Shown here: piece by piece, positions 1 to 13,800 of the stretch
How positions within the stretch are numbered: position 1 is the stretch's first letter
Layout of the letters: each line of letters begins with the position of its first letter
Source of the DNA: Nautilus pompilius
Taxonomy: Eukaryota; Mollusca; Cephalopoda; Nautilida; Nautilidae
Direction: 5' to 3'
Assembly: GCA_018389105.1 (NCBI GenBank)
Contig: JACATO010000122.1
Location: 697,001-761,000 of the forward strand
DNA: 64,000 nt
The notes under the pieces: model-generated
What the model was told of the DNA's origin: nothing
The model's database searches: none
Seen by the model: the letters and a program-made list of their open reading frames with translations, nothing else
Translations under genes and position numbers: made by a program

Positions 1-572
1 GGCCCCAGTTATTCGTGAAATTTTCCTTAGAACCTAACTAATAATTGTTTGTGGAAACCCCCACATATTCACAGAATCGCAAGTATCTTCCGCGATTTTT
101 TTGGCTTTTTTCGTGGCAATATATATTTTTTCATGCTTTTTTAATGCTAACAATATAATTTACTAATTTTGTAATATAAATACTAACGTAAATTCAGCAA
201 AATATCAATATAAAATAAACGCTATTGGCTGGAGGTTTGAAAGTAGCCAATCCGAGAGCGTTATTCATTTCTCCTTGCTGCTGATTGGCTGCTGCTCACG
301 AGGCGCTGTCTCAGGCAGATGCAGCCCAGCAGCCTCGCATCATCCCAGTTTACCGCGTGTAGCTATCTCGAGTGTTTAGCTGAGTGTTTCTCTGAGTGTT
401 GTATTTTTTATTAAATTATTATTATATATTTACTTATATTTTTTATTATATTTTACGTTATATTTTAATGTTTATAGGCATTTTTATGGACCACGTCCAA
501 TATTCACGGTTTTCACTCTTCATGGGTGCTCTAGGAACGTAACCCCCCCGTGAATACTGGGGGACAACTGTA
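1..572. mobile_element. pogo/Tigger-like non-autonomous DNA transposon, nearly complete
   Basis: The right end, read inward on the minus strand, begins CAGTTGTCCCCCAGTATTCA and is followed by a TA, as in Tigger/pogo elements that duplicate TA on insertion. The left edge (bases 4-40) resembles the same terminal sequence with a few changes (CCCCAGTTATTCGTG, then TTCCTTAGAACC), so the first few bases probably lie just before the window. No transposase frame is present. The interior keeps many CpGs, unlike the DNA around it, which suggests a fairly recent insertion. Family assignment is from the terminal sequence only. Confidence 0.6.
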
Positions 573-1880
573 TACTGCTCCAAATAACAATGACAAGACA
601 ACAAAAGTTACTGCAACTTGTGGAATCCAAATAAAGTAAAATTCAAGTATATTGGGAAGTAGAAATGATTTTATGGAAACGAAAATGAAATGTTTCAACC
701 ATGAAATGCATTTATGAAAAACTGTCCTTTAATCTTGAATTCCAACACCTTTAGTACCATGCCAGTCGATTGATGATATACTGATCGAATCCTAATTTGA
801 AGCTGCAGGTAACTTCCAGAAAGAAAAGCTTGATGTATTTATTGAATTAATGGAAAAGTGGACAACACAGTAATCACAGTTACATCTAAAAGAACTGGCA
901 ATTTCTAGAAAGTAATGCAGATGCAAAATGTAAATGAATCTAAGTTTTTTTCCTTTTATTGTAAACAAAGCAGAGGCCAGCAGATGACAGCATCAAAATA
1001 AAAAAAAATCTGTGGTAAAATAACAAAGCCTTGACATAAAGGTTCAAGAGATTGATCAGGATAAATATAGACTTTTTTGAATGCTGAGATACTAATTGGG
1101 AATACATGTGTGAAGTATTACAAAATTTAAATTGAGTTGATAATGTTACAAAACCACATAGAAGTAAAACAATATATACTGGTTGTCCATCCAAAAGTGC
1201 TCACAGATGACATGGTAACACCTGTATAAGTTTGATGGTTAATGCAAAGATCTCTGTCTGCAATGCACTGTTACTGCAGATAAGATCAGGATCCATAACT
1301 GTGAGCTAGAGTGAAAGTGGCACTCAGTGGAGTGGAAGCACCCAGTCAGTTCCAGTAGTCATCAAGAGGATAAAGTATTCTGCAACATTCAAGCTCCCAT
1401 AACTTGGATTTTAAAAGAAATGCGTATCACTGTTAATTATTCCAGACATTACCAGGTCTTGGAAAGCAATGTAAAACCAAGTATTATATACTTAAAAAAA
1501 GAAAATGATGATGTCTGCAACTGAAAAGATTGTTCTTGCAGCATGGCATTATCTGCCAAGATCATAGAACTCTTAATGCACTTTATAGTTCTAATCTTGC
1601 ACTATCAGACTATAGATTAGTTAACATAGCTGTGCTAGCTGAATCTACATCTTTTGCTGCACTCATAAAAGCTATTGTTGGATGATGAGACTATTTTCAG
1701 TGATACAGCAGCTTTGCAGTATCAGCAGGTGCGTTAAAGCTCATTGGCATCAACCTAACATACTCTCAGAGTCTTATGAACTTTTAGCAAGGTGTAATAC
1801 TTATTCTAAATTATAACTTACTTTCTGTGATGTAGGTATTCACATTTTTTCTTAATTTTGGTTTTATTTAAACTCTACAG
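573..1880. other. intron sequence upstream of the first MIA3 exon found; nothing recognised
   Basis: I found no exon of the MIA3 gene here with both splice sites and a coiled-coil-like frame. The short open frames are isolated and lack splice signals or family resemblance. The stretch ends in a polypyrimidine-type acceptor (ACTCTACAG) at 1872-1880. Confidence 0.5.
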
Positions 1881-4800
1881 GTTTTGAAGGAATGCATTAT
1901 GCAGCTGAAATCTCTGGATGATGAAAGCAGCCAACCAATAGTAGGTGAGAAATTATTGTCAAAATAAATAAAGAAAGTTGTGAAATATTATGTAGCGGCT
2001 CTTATGAGATTATGATATAGTAGTTGCGCTATACATAGAAAAGACTATTGTTTTGTCACTGATTATCATACAGCATGATATATATATATATATAAGCATT
2101 ATGATTTGGAAACATTTAATGCTTTGAATTTATTCTATGACAAACAACCTCATAACAGTAACTCTGTTCCATAGAATCTCGCAGTAGCTGATTGTGTTGC
2201 AGAAATAATGTAAATTTGATATTTTAGATTTGTTTACAGAAAACAGAAAAAAAAACTTTAGTTACCCACGTCTCATTTGATTTATGATTTCTTCATAATT
2301 CCATTTAAAAAAAAAATCTTTCACTTTTCAACCAGGATGGGGATGTTCTAGAAGAGGTACATACAAAATGGGAATAGTAAAAACTTCACATAAGGTTTCT
2401 GTGGTATTTAATTGCTAAAGTTAAGAGACAATACCCATCATTACTATGTAGTATTTAATTGTGTGCTATAATTTAATTACTTGTGGCTATATTGCCTTTC
2501 AATTGGACCAATGAATCTCTTTGTTTTTAAAACTAATGGATTTTTTAAAAAAATTTTGTAGGTGATCATGTAAGTGTTCAGGAAAAGATTCAAGCCATGA
2601 TGGATGTGTCAAGGGTCAGTATGCGATCGTTAGAAATTTACTTAAAATTTAAAAAAGATTTTATCTAGATTTTTAATTTTGTTAGAATATTTTTGCTTTT
2701 AGGATAAGAAAAAGAAATTTTAAAAAGTCTGACTGGATTGGAAATTACTGAAATAAACTTTCAAGAGTTAATAACATTTATAAAGTATTGATAACAGTTT
2801 GCATTGTTTTTTATCAGAGGCACATTCAGATTTGCGATGTCTCAGTCTTAGTTGAAATTGTTAAATCTTTGATATTCAGATTGACACCACACCATAGTCT
2901 GTTTTATCATAAAATAAGATAAGTACTTATTGTAGCAAACTGCAATTATTTGTAGATTATCTAATTAAAAATAAAATTTAAATATTAATCTTCATAGTAT
3001 TTATTGTAGATAAGAGTCTTATGGTGAGTTCCCAGATTATATAGATCATATTCTTTAAAAAATAAAATTAAAAAATATTTGTTTAACTGTTTTTACAATA
3101 TTTAATACGATATAAAACTAGCAAGAACTTAGAATACACTTTGGATTATTACAATGGTTGTACTTAATGTACATATGCTAATCTTCTAAAAATGTCTTCT
3201 GATGTAGTCTGCATGACTTCATCTCTTAAATGTTCAGATAATGCCTACTGGTTTTCAAGATGATATGAAAGTGGGTGCAATAGTTTAACTGATAGTCTGG
3301 TTAAAAACTACAGAAAAGACTTAAAACTCCCAAAATTTTGTTAAAATAAAAATGTAGACAATTTAAGACAGTGAGTTTATTTGGTCCAAATAAAAACATC
3401 TTTATTATGTATCTTTTTTTTAGGTAAATGCTACATTGAAAGCAGTTGAAGAAGAAAGAGAAATATTTCATAACCGTCTTCAGATAGAGACAGAGTCTCG
3501 GAAAGAACTAGAAGGTTAGAATGTACACAATCAATGTTAGTTTTTTTTATCATGGAAGAGTATAAGATGGGTGAAGAACAGTACACTTGTGTTATAGCAG
3601 ACTTCTGAATATTAGGGGACAATTCCTGGTGAACCACTTATTTGCTGGGTTACTGTATAACTTAACTATAAATGTATAAATGTAACAGCAACATAATAGA
3701 CAACACCTGTGATCTTTAGCTAAAAAACCCGTCTTGAAAAAAATGGAATAAAGAAGCTCTTCTTTGCATGAGGTTGCTATAAAACAGGCTAAAACAGGCT
3801 AAGATACAGTCTTAAACTGTTGACAACAGATACCAAGATAAAAGTTTAAAATTCAAACAAGTAATCAAAAAGAGAGAATTAAAATTCGAATTTCTTTAAT
3901 TACTTAAAATAGTCTTTTTACTTCTCCAATTATCACTCAGTTGGACCATCAACTTCAGGATGTCTGAAGCTTTCATATCAACCTGACGGTTAAATTAAGT
4001 GAATGGATATATTCAAAGATGTGAATTGAACCGATTAGTCTTGTAAAGGGAAACAAAGTTATGTAAAAATTCACGTTTTTATCAAAATAACTTTAGTAAA
4101 ATTTTTTTTTTGTAAAATACAACAGTTTGAAGCTACCACATTCCTATTGATTATACTAGGGCCAATACACTTAATACATCATTAATAAAAGCTTCAGAAA
4201 CATCTTGTGTAAACAGTGACTTTAAAATATCTAAATAACACCATCTTTATGTTTCAGATATTTTTTAAAATCTATTAAACAGTAATAAAATATAAGTTTA
4301 AAAGAATGGAATAAATTACTTTTTCAATTTTATAATTATTTTAATTTGTTTATTTTCTCCTTACTATAATTTAATTTATTATACATGGTTTGGTGCTGGG
4401 AAAAACTAAGTTTATAGTCACAATGTTGGCTCCAGCGTGACAAATTTTACTTTTGTTTTTCTGTTTTCTGAAGTAAAACCCCACAACGTATACAATAGGC
4501 TGCTGCTCATGGTGGCAGATATAACATTTCAGAGTTCCTTAGTTTTTTTAAAATTTTGAAACTGTTGAAAATCTGCCTGAATATGGAAAGTCTTCAGTAC
4601 CTGAAAATTGGGATTTTCTGCTCACATGATGAATATCATCGCTTGTAGTGTGCTTCCACATTATCTTTTTCTCATCTGTCACTCAAACAGTCTGACTTTC
4701 TTTCTGTTTAGAAAGTGTCTGTGCTAAATTATGTCCCAAGACTATTATTATCACTAGTTAGCAGTTTTCATGATAACTGAAAGAATGTAAATAATAGTTA

Positions 4801-7800
4801 ATTCTTTTTATCTTTCAGTCACACATGCAAATCTGTTGCTTCATTTCTTTCTTTAAACATATTCCTAGCCTTTTAAAATGAGCTGTGTAAACTTTCTTTT
4901 GCACAAAACAAAGTATTTTTGAAAAAACAAGCATTGAAGATATTCTATTCTTTTAACTTGATTAATAATTTAAGTATTCTATCTAGATAGTCTTTGTAAT
5001 AATAATAATAAATATATGCATTATTTGGTTATTGTAGATCAGATTGAATACGTCAAGCGGGAATTGGAATCAGTGCACACAGACAAAATGAAAGCAGACC
5101 GACAGTGTCAGGAAGCACAAACTAAGTTGTCTGTGCTGACAAATTACTTTAAAGAAAAAGAAATGGAAATGCAAAAGTAAATATGTTTTTAAATATGCTG
5201 TGGCCAATGAAATGTTAGAAAGTTTTCGATACTTTATGCAAAATTGATGTTTTCTTTTCATGTTTATTTTTTAAAGGTGTTTAAAATAATTTTTATAAAA
5301 TTACCGGGTGGAATTTAAAAACTAATTTATTCTACCAAGAAATATTTAATTCATGTTCAGTATTCTTAACTTTTTGAAAATTTTTTACCCATGAATTTTT
5401 TGTTAGCATTTTAAATAAACATTTTAATATTACAAATTACTGAAAATACACAAAACTATAAACAGTTCATGTCACATGCAGTAGAAAATTCATTATGTTT
5501 TTAGATTTTTCATATAAGTGCTTAAACCCAAAGAAAGAAAGAACACATGCGGAACCATTTCTTACAGTAGAAGCTCCAGTGGTTGAATAATCAGACTTGG
5601 TCCTGAGAATATTTTAAGCTGAGTTCAGGAATGTCTGTGATTTTGTCAAGGTGGACCAGTGACTTGGAATGTTATCAAGATGAATATGTAGTGAAAACTG
5701 ATCGACAGGCAGTTATGATCTGCAAGTATTTATTACAAGATGCTTTTCCATATCTGTAGCGAAGTAGCAAACCTGAATTGTGTTTTATGTGAGATCTTAG
5801 TGCCCATCTTAGTATTGTTACATATCAACATCAGGAAATAATGTCAGTTTTTAATTTATGAAACACAGAATTCACTGTAATTTTTGTATTTTTAATTTTC
5901 AAGAGAACTTGGAGAACAGGAGGTGTTAAAAAAACAAAATATAAATAAGTTAGCAACAGCAGATGAGAAAGCAAAAATGGTGGAGGAAGAATTGATATCT
6001 TACAAGTAAGTTTTCAGACTTATTAATCTAACATAAAAAAGTGTTTAAAATGTTTGTTGATTGCCATATTTTAAAAATAAAAAAGTAATTTAAAATTGTT
6101 AAGGCAGTAGTTATCTCATTGAACAGTATTTCTTTATTTATGGATGTGTATAATACAGACAAAAGTGGCTTTTTTCAAGTAAATGCTGCTTCTATAGTAA
6201 GAACAGGAGGAGATAACTTGGCTTAATATTGTGTTTTTTGTAAAAATGTATTTACAGGAAAGATAAGCAGGTTGTGTTACCCTTTTTCTCTCATTTTTCT
6301 GTCTCTCAAATATGTAATAGATTCTTATATTTAGATAAACTAACACACAGTAGAATGGCTCATTTGGTCATAGTCCTCATTTGAACCATACAATGAGTTT
6401 ACTGTAATATAACTTGTTACAACAAAGATGCATAGCCTGACAGTTTGTATTCTTGTCAAACTCCTGCCCTGACCTTTGAGGTCTGAGAACATTTCAGTAG
6501 CTAGAAGGGAAAGATGTGTGATATCAGCCTTGGTGACCAAGTGAGTTACCTGGGTACATACATTTGGGAGCTCTTGAGCAGTGATCAAGTTGTGAACCAG
6601 TCAAGAGTTGCCTCCTCCACATGTACCTGGAAAACTCACATGGCCAGTTGATGATGAAGAATGAGAAGAAACCATGTCAAGAGGGCATGCCAAACTGAGC
6701 CAGCCCTAATCGGTATCTGAACACAGTATCTCAACCATGGCAATTCAGTAGTCTAACTGGACCACCATCTGCTCTAGTCCGACAGTGATGTATAGTAGAT
6801 ACAGAAAAATGTGGAAATGTTGTGGAATAATATATTTAGTTTTATCATATATTTTTAAGTATTTGCATTTTAAAAACTTTTGGCAGCTGTTGTCTCTACT
6901 CTGAAATGGCTTTAATAACACCTCTTCAACAAAGGTTAATGCATTGTAACTCTTCCTGTGTTTTAGGCAGCAAGTTGAAGACTTAAAACGTGAGATTCTG
7001 ACAGCTGAAAGAGATTTTAGAGTACAGGTAAAATGCTTTTTTTTTCTTTCTTTATTATGCATGCTTATTTAATGGAAAAAAAGGATTTTTCTGATTAAGT
7101 AATTTTTATGTAGATATGTTTGCACATTTTATGCAAATTTACATTTACATAAAGGTTTTGCCTTTATCTCTAAAATGACAGCGATACTTTGAAAGCTTGG
7201 ATTGAAAACAGAAATAAGTAGCGGCAGTAATACCAAAAGGATTAACGATAACAACTAAAAATATCACTCTGATACAAGAAACTAAAATTGTGAAAATTGA
7301 GGCTTACCTGGGAAGGTTCTGGCTGGTGTGTTTAGTTCATGAATTAAATTCTACTTCTATCAAAAGAAAGGCAAGTCAGACATTTTTGCTTCCTACTCTT
7401 TCTATAATTAATGCTTCTCTGTAAACTGTAAAATAAGAACAAAAATATTGACTTTTAGAACCTCGCTGATCTTTGTCTGTTTTAAGAATGGATCTCTGTT
7501 GGTTTTATGTATGTATACAGCATTTGGTTGCTCTCATTTTGATGATTTTTACTTTTCAGATCGCTACTAATGAAAAGAAAGCACATGAAAATTGGGTAAA
7601 TACTAAATTTTTTTAAAAATAGATTATTGTACTTATCTGATTTTTTTTCAACACCTAGAAATTTTATAGCACATCTGTTACTTCTGATTTTAATGAAAAT
7701 AAAACTTAACTAATAGGTATAAAAGCACAGAATTAACATAACTATAAATAATTATGTATTGTATTTTACTGATTTAATTTTATTTTGTATACATATAATA

Positions 7801-10800
7801 TTACATTTATATACTTCATTTGATCTGTCGTACATAACAAATTATTTACTTCTTTTCTGACAAATTCATTCACTTACAGTGAATCAAAAATTTTCAACTC
7901 AGTATTTTGACAAATTTTCCGAAATATTTACTTTCCTGTAAAATGTTCATATGTTTTGCTTATTGCAGCATGAAAACTGTTGCCAAATAAATAGTCAGTC
8001 AATTTTTGAAATTCAGTATATTGATGTTCATGTCCATTTAATTTTACTGACTGTGTTGCTGATTGTCATTCTTTGACAATGATATTTTTTCACTGACTCA
8101 AATGATGTAGGTTTCTACTGGTTCACAGTTTGCTTCATATCTTCCCTCAGCCATTCAATTGGGTTGAGATCTGGAGACTGTGCAGACCATTCCATCACCT
8201 TTACCATTTCTTTGTGACAAACTCTCTTGTAGTTTGAGGTGAGCTTGGAATCACTATTCTGCTAGAAAATCTAATTTTGTTTCAATAGCTAATGATAACA
8301 CTTTCTTGCAGTATGTCCTTGTATACATATCTGTCCACAATTCCTATCAGTTAATTATCATTTACCATTTTTCTTCTTTTGAGATCATTATCACCCCTAA
8401 AGGTGGGCACTACATAATTTAATTAAACTCTTTACCAGGTTTCTTCCAGACCCATTGATAAATAGAGAAGTCTGTTTTATCTTTATCACTCCATAAAAGT
8501 TTATTCCAAAATTTCTTTTTTGCTGGGGTACATGTTTTTTTTGCAAACTGTAGTCATTTTGCTTTGTTCATCTTACTGATGGAATGCTTCTTTCTGGTTT
8601 CCATGCAATCAGGGGCTGTTGCTTACTGTTGGGATCTGCAGTAACTTCAGTTATTTGGTAACCCTTGTAGCAGTTTTACTTCTGTCTTCTGTTACCATCT
8701 TTTAATCTTTCTATTTGTTGTCTGTCTTGTATGATCATTTATAGTTTATTAATTACGTTTAGTTTAATTACCCTGAACTTCACAACGATGCTTTGCTCTC
8801 GTTGACTTTGTAATTTTGCACTTAGTTTTCTTTGAAAATTATTTATTCTTCAAAGCTGCTACCTGTTCTCTCAGATCAGTTCTGTTTCTTAGTTTTCATG
8901 TACGAGAGTAACTAAACCTGACACAACATTACTTCTCTCACAGTAGCTCTTACATGATAAACATTATTTACATGTTTTTTCCAGTCATATTCAAATCTAA
9001 ACAAATCCAAAATTTGGTTGAATATTTATTTGTCAGTAATCTTTAGATTGCAATAAAAAAACACACAATTTTATTGTGAAAATTCAAAGAATAAAAATTT
9101 TAAATAAGCCATTTTATTATTTTTTTTTGTTAATTATGAAATAAAAATTGATTTTTATGTTTTTACTTGATTTTATAGATTTTAAATGCAAGAAGTTTGT
9201 TTATTGACAAACATATATAAATCTACCAAACTTTTTGTGTGTGTGTGTTTTTACATTTAGGTACTATTTATTATTCAGTGCTTAGAATTCATTCAACTAG
9301 GAAAATATTATAATTTTTTAAAATTTTTTGAAGTGAAAAAAGTTCTAATTTAGCTAATAATACATACAGGATTTACAATTATAGAAATCAATTTCATGCA
9401 GTGTCCAGCATTATTTCACATTAAAGAAAATAGTAGTGTTAAAAATACATTTTTAATATCAAGAAATGTAAGAACTTCCACTGGGCATTCAAACTAAGGT
9501 ATATAAAACACCTCAGATTGAGACCACAAATAAATTGTATATCACAATTTTCAGGTTATCAGTGATAGGATTAATTTCTCATTATATTTTATGAAACATT
9601 TTATTTACATAGCTTATTTATGGCTTACAAAACTATGACAACCTTCAGTAACATATGTAGCATTTATAATTAAAATTTTGATATAAAAAAACATATCATG
9701 CCTTTGTTTATTGTTTGTAAAATGATAAATATTGGTCAGAGAAAACAGGTGAGAATAGGTCTTGTTTAATTAGTGTATATTTTAGACTCTGCTCTCCTGT
9801 TGTATAAGTAATGTGGATTAATTAACTTTCTGGCACACACCATTGTATAGTTTGTATCTCTTATCTAAATACCAAAAAATATGAACTCAAGTGCAGAATT
9901 TCCTAACTTATTTTTTCACTAACAGTAATTAAACATCCAATAATTTTAAAATGTCTTGAAATCATTTTAAAATCCCCTTTTGAAAAATACTCATATTCTA
10001 AATACAAAACTAGTTATAAAGTAATACTATATATTTGAAATAATACATACATCTTTAAAACTAATTACAATGCACATTGTCTTTGAAAATTCAACTCTCA
10101 AAATCTGCTTTGAAACTATCAAATTTTTATCATTATTCGCAAATCCATAATTTTAAACTCTGTTGCTCACAATTTTACTGTGACATCTGACCAATTGTAC
10201 TTTGAAAAACAGCACACAGCATGGATCTGGAATCTAACTTTTTGATATGAATATAGTTGTGGGTCAAATTTCAAAGTTTGCTAGTTGGAAAAGTTAAGAT
10301 GAAAAATGTAACTTTTTGTCTACAGACAGTCAGAAATTACACAAATGGTACAACACGTGCTGGATATATTAATTTCACCAATGAGCTGATACTTCAATTT
10401 CCATCACATTAAAACAAGATCACACTTTTTTTCAGCTAAGGTGGTGCCTTGGGTTAGATTCATAACAAGATATGGAAACTAAAATTATTATTAAAACTGA
10501 CAAACGGTTTGATTGATTTAGTTTTTTTGCCAGGTATAGTACCCTGAAAACTGAAACGGCCATGTTTTCTTGTTCTCTTTCTTTCATAGTTAGCAACACG
10601 GGCAGCTGAAAGAGAGTTAAAAGAATCAAGGAACCAGTTGGGAACTCTTAGACAGAAGTAAGAATTATTTCTTTAATTTTATTGCTCCCACATTACTTTG
10701 CAAATTTTAAAGTAGATTAATACTTGTACCCACAGAAAATTTGCATACTGCTCTTTGTTAAGAATTTTTGTGCAGTACATTCACCGTATACTGTTTGATT

Positions 10801-13800
10801 AATAACTGAAATGCCAGAACTATCCATATAAATAACACGTTATGTACTCACTTTTTAAACTGTGTTTTTTTTTGCTCCTGTTAATACACCTTTTTAAAAT
10901 TAGAAAACCTTTCTTATTGTCAGCAGTAATAATAACAGTAATAATACATTTTTTACAGCTTTGATCTGAAGTTATATTTTTATCGGCATTTAACAAGCTT
11001 AAATGGGTGTGGTAGTAAAAATATTCTAACTTTAAATGTGCCTATTATATATGATTATTAAAATGATGACTGTGCAAATCATAATGAAAAAGTTGATAAA
11101 TTAGTTAAATTAAAAGTCTTACTTGCACATTACACATGACCATTTTTTGAAGATAATAAACTCAAAGAATGCATTTATTCATGAGTTGTTTTTTTAAATA
11201 TAAAAATGATGAACTTTTAAGCATACAATGTTGTTGTAATACTATAATTTCAAATAGCTAGCATTTGGATTGTGTTGGTTATATGCTTATCTGATCTGTT
11301 GGTGCTAAATGAATAAATTAACTTCAATTTTGCATGCAGTATGAATGTCGCTTAAAAACTGAAATATAGTCATTCCATGTCAAGTGGTCTGGCGGTGTGC
11401 ACCTTATCATCTCTGATTTTGATGAAATTTTACACTCAAGTAGGTTATTAAATGAAGATTTGCAAAGTTTCTTCTTAAAACTTTTTTTAAACTGAATTAT
11501 AGCATTTTGAAATTTTGATGCTATAAGGACAATTTTGAAAATATTTGCCTGTGGCCATTTTGGAGTCAAATATCTTTGTCATTATTCAAGTTCCTTTATC
11601 TACACATTGATTCCCAGACAAGGAAGCAGCTTTTTCTGAATAAGATCTCTTCTCCACATTAAAAAATAAAAGAACTCATTGTTTGGCAACAAAGTGACAC
11701 CCAACGATAACAGTACCTGAAATAAAAGCTTAAGTGGTGGCAGTCATAGAGAAGCAGGATTGGCTGATAAAACAAAAAAATATTGGAACCCATGGGCATA
11801 CTTTACTGCTTGAAGACATGGACTAGGGACTCAAGAAAACACCTTCCTTTCCTTCAAAAAAAAAAAGGAAAGTAAGATCAGAAGTATGTAGAATACATAA
11901 TTTTTGTATTATCTCAAGTATTTTTTATAGGTGATGGTGCATCTGTCATGTTTTTGATCCTTTGGCTTCATCCTCCAATTTGAAGGAAAAATTCTCTCTA
12001 TTTTAAGGTGAAAAATGGTTGTTAAATATATTTATTCACATTTTGCATCATTTGAAAATGGTTTTCTTGCCAAACAAGTGTTATTTGGCTGAAATCAGCA
12101 CTAAAGAGAAATAACTGTTTCTACAAGCCAATGATATACAGAAGGAACTTATTTGTTTACTTCTGCATCAGCTGAGCAACTTCCTGTTTTTTCATCTCTG
12201 ATCAGTTGAAAGAACATTATTTTCTCCCTTATAATGTCTGCAATGTTTGACGGTATAATGAACCGATAGCAAAGCATTCTGGATAGCTAATTACAAATCT
12301 GATTGATCAAATGTAAGCAGACATTAACTAAGATGCCATTCTAGGAAATTTTTCATGTTGATTTTGGAACTTGATTGAAAAGTTAAAAAAAAGAAATCTC
12401 TCAATGGTTGTTCTCGTGATGAGACATTTTATGAAGATATACGAGGTCTGTCCAAAAAGGGAACCAAGTCAGTCAGTCAGTCAGGAGCTCTTTGATCGTT
12501 CAAATGCTGATTAAAGCTTTCTGAAAAGTGTCATATCAGGTGATGAAACGTGGGTGTATGGCTACGATGTCAAAACAAAAAGGCAGTTGTCACAGTGGGT
12601 TGGATCATTGTCGCTGCGACCAAAAAAAGTACATCAGAGTCACTCAAATGTGAAGGTGATGTTGATCGTCTTTTTTGATTGGAAGGGCATCGTTCATCAT
12701 GAGTCTTTTCCATCTGGTCAGACGATCAATAAAGAATTTTACTTGGATGTCCTGAGGCGGTTGAGAGAGGCAGTGCGAAAGAGGTGGCCTGAGGCATGGA
12801 AAAACAAAACCTGGATGCTGCATCATGACAACGCATCTGCGCACGCATCACTCCTTATCTGTGACTTTTTGGCAAAGCATGAGATGACTCTTGTCCCCCA
12901 GTCACCCTACTCTCTGGATTTGCTTTTCAGAAAGCTTTTGTCAGCATTTGAACGATCAAAGAGCTCCTGACTGACTGTGACTCGGTTCTCTTTTTGTTCA
13001 CCTGTCAACAGATGCAGCACAAATTTTGCAGCTACGTGATGCATGTTCAATTTTTCTTTTAAAATCATGTGGCACAAACTTATACAGATGCCTACTTCTT
13101 CAGAAACTTCACAGACAGACAGGTGACGATTTCCATGGATCACAGCACGCACTTTCTTGATGTGATCATCGTCCGTTGTCGTGGAAGGTCGTCCAGATTT
13201 GGGATTGTCTTCAATGGATGCTCTTCCTGATTTGAAACACTGGTACTACTCGTGACATTGCGTACGGCTCAAGCAATCCACCCCATAGGCCTGTTGCAGC
13301 ATTAGAAAAGTCACCGCAAAAGTTTTTCCCAATTTGAAACAGAATTCCACAGCTCTTCAAGATCCTTCATTGTTCAACTTGCGACAAATCGCCAAGTGCA
13401 CTAAACATACGCTCACTCTAGCACGTGTAGATCGATGACTAACTGATGTGTCGTGATGCAGCTATTATTAGACTGAAGGTCAAGGTCACCGATACTCAAC
13501 ACTGCAGTTGCAAGCACGCTGCGTCGGTTGGTTGGCGCGCTGTTTTAAAAGTTTGGTTTCTTTTTGGACAGACCCCGTACCTAGCCACTTATGTTCTAGT
13601 TAAACCAAGGATGAAAATTATACGCACTAATACTGTTTTGATCTTTGTTTTTAAATATTTTGTTGAGAAACATTTTATCTAAAGTTAATCATAGCAATCC
13701 AGTACTTATATCTTTCAAACAGATATACTGCAGATAATCAGGTAAACCACTCGTTTACCTTTATTTTCCGATTAAAGCTCTCTTAAAAGACAACCAAATC

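Noticed and set aside
1327-1524. Plus-strand open frame upstream of the first MIA3 exon
   Set aside because: No splice signals, not coiled-coil-like, no resemblance to MIA3.
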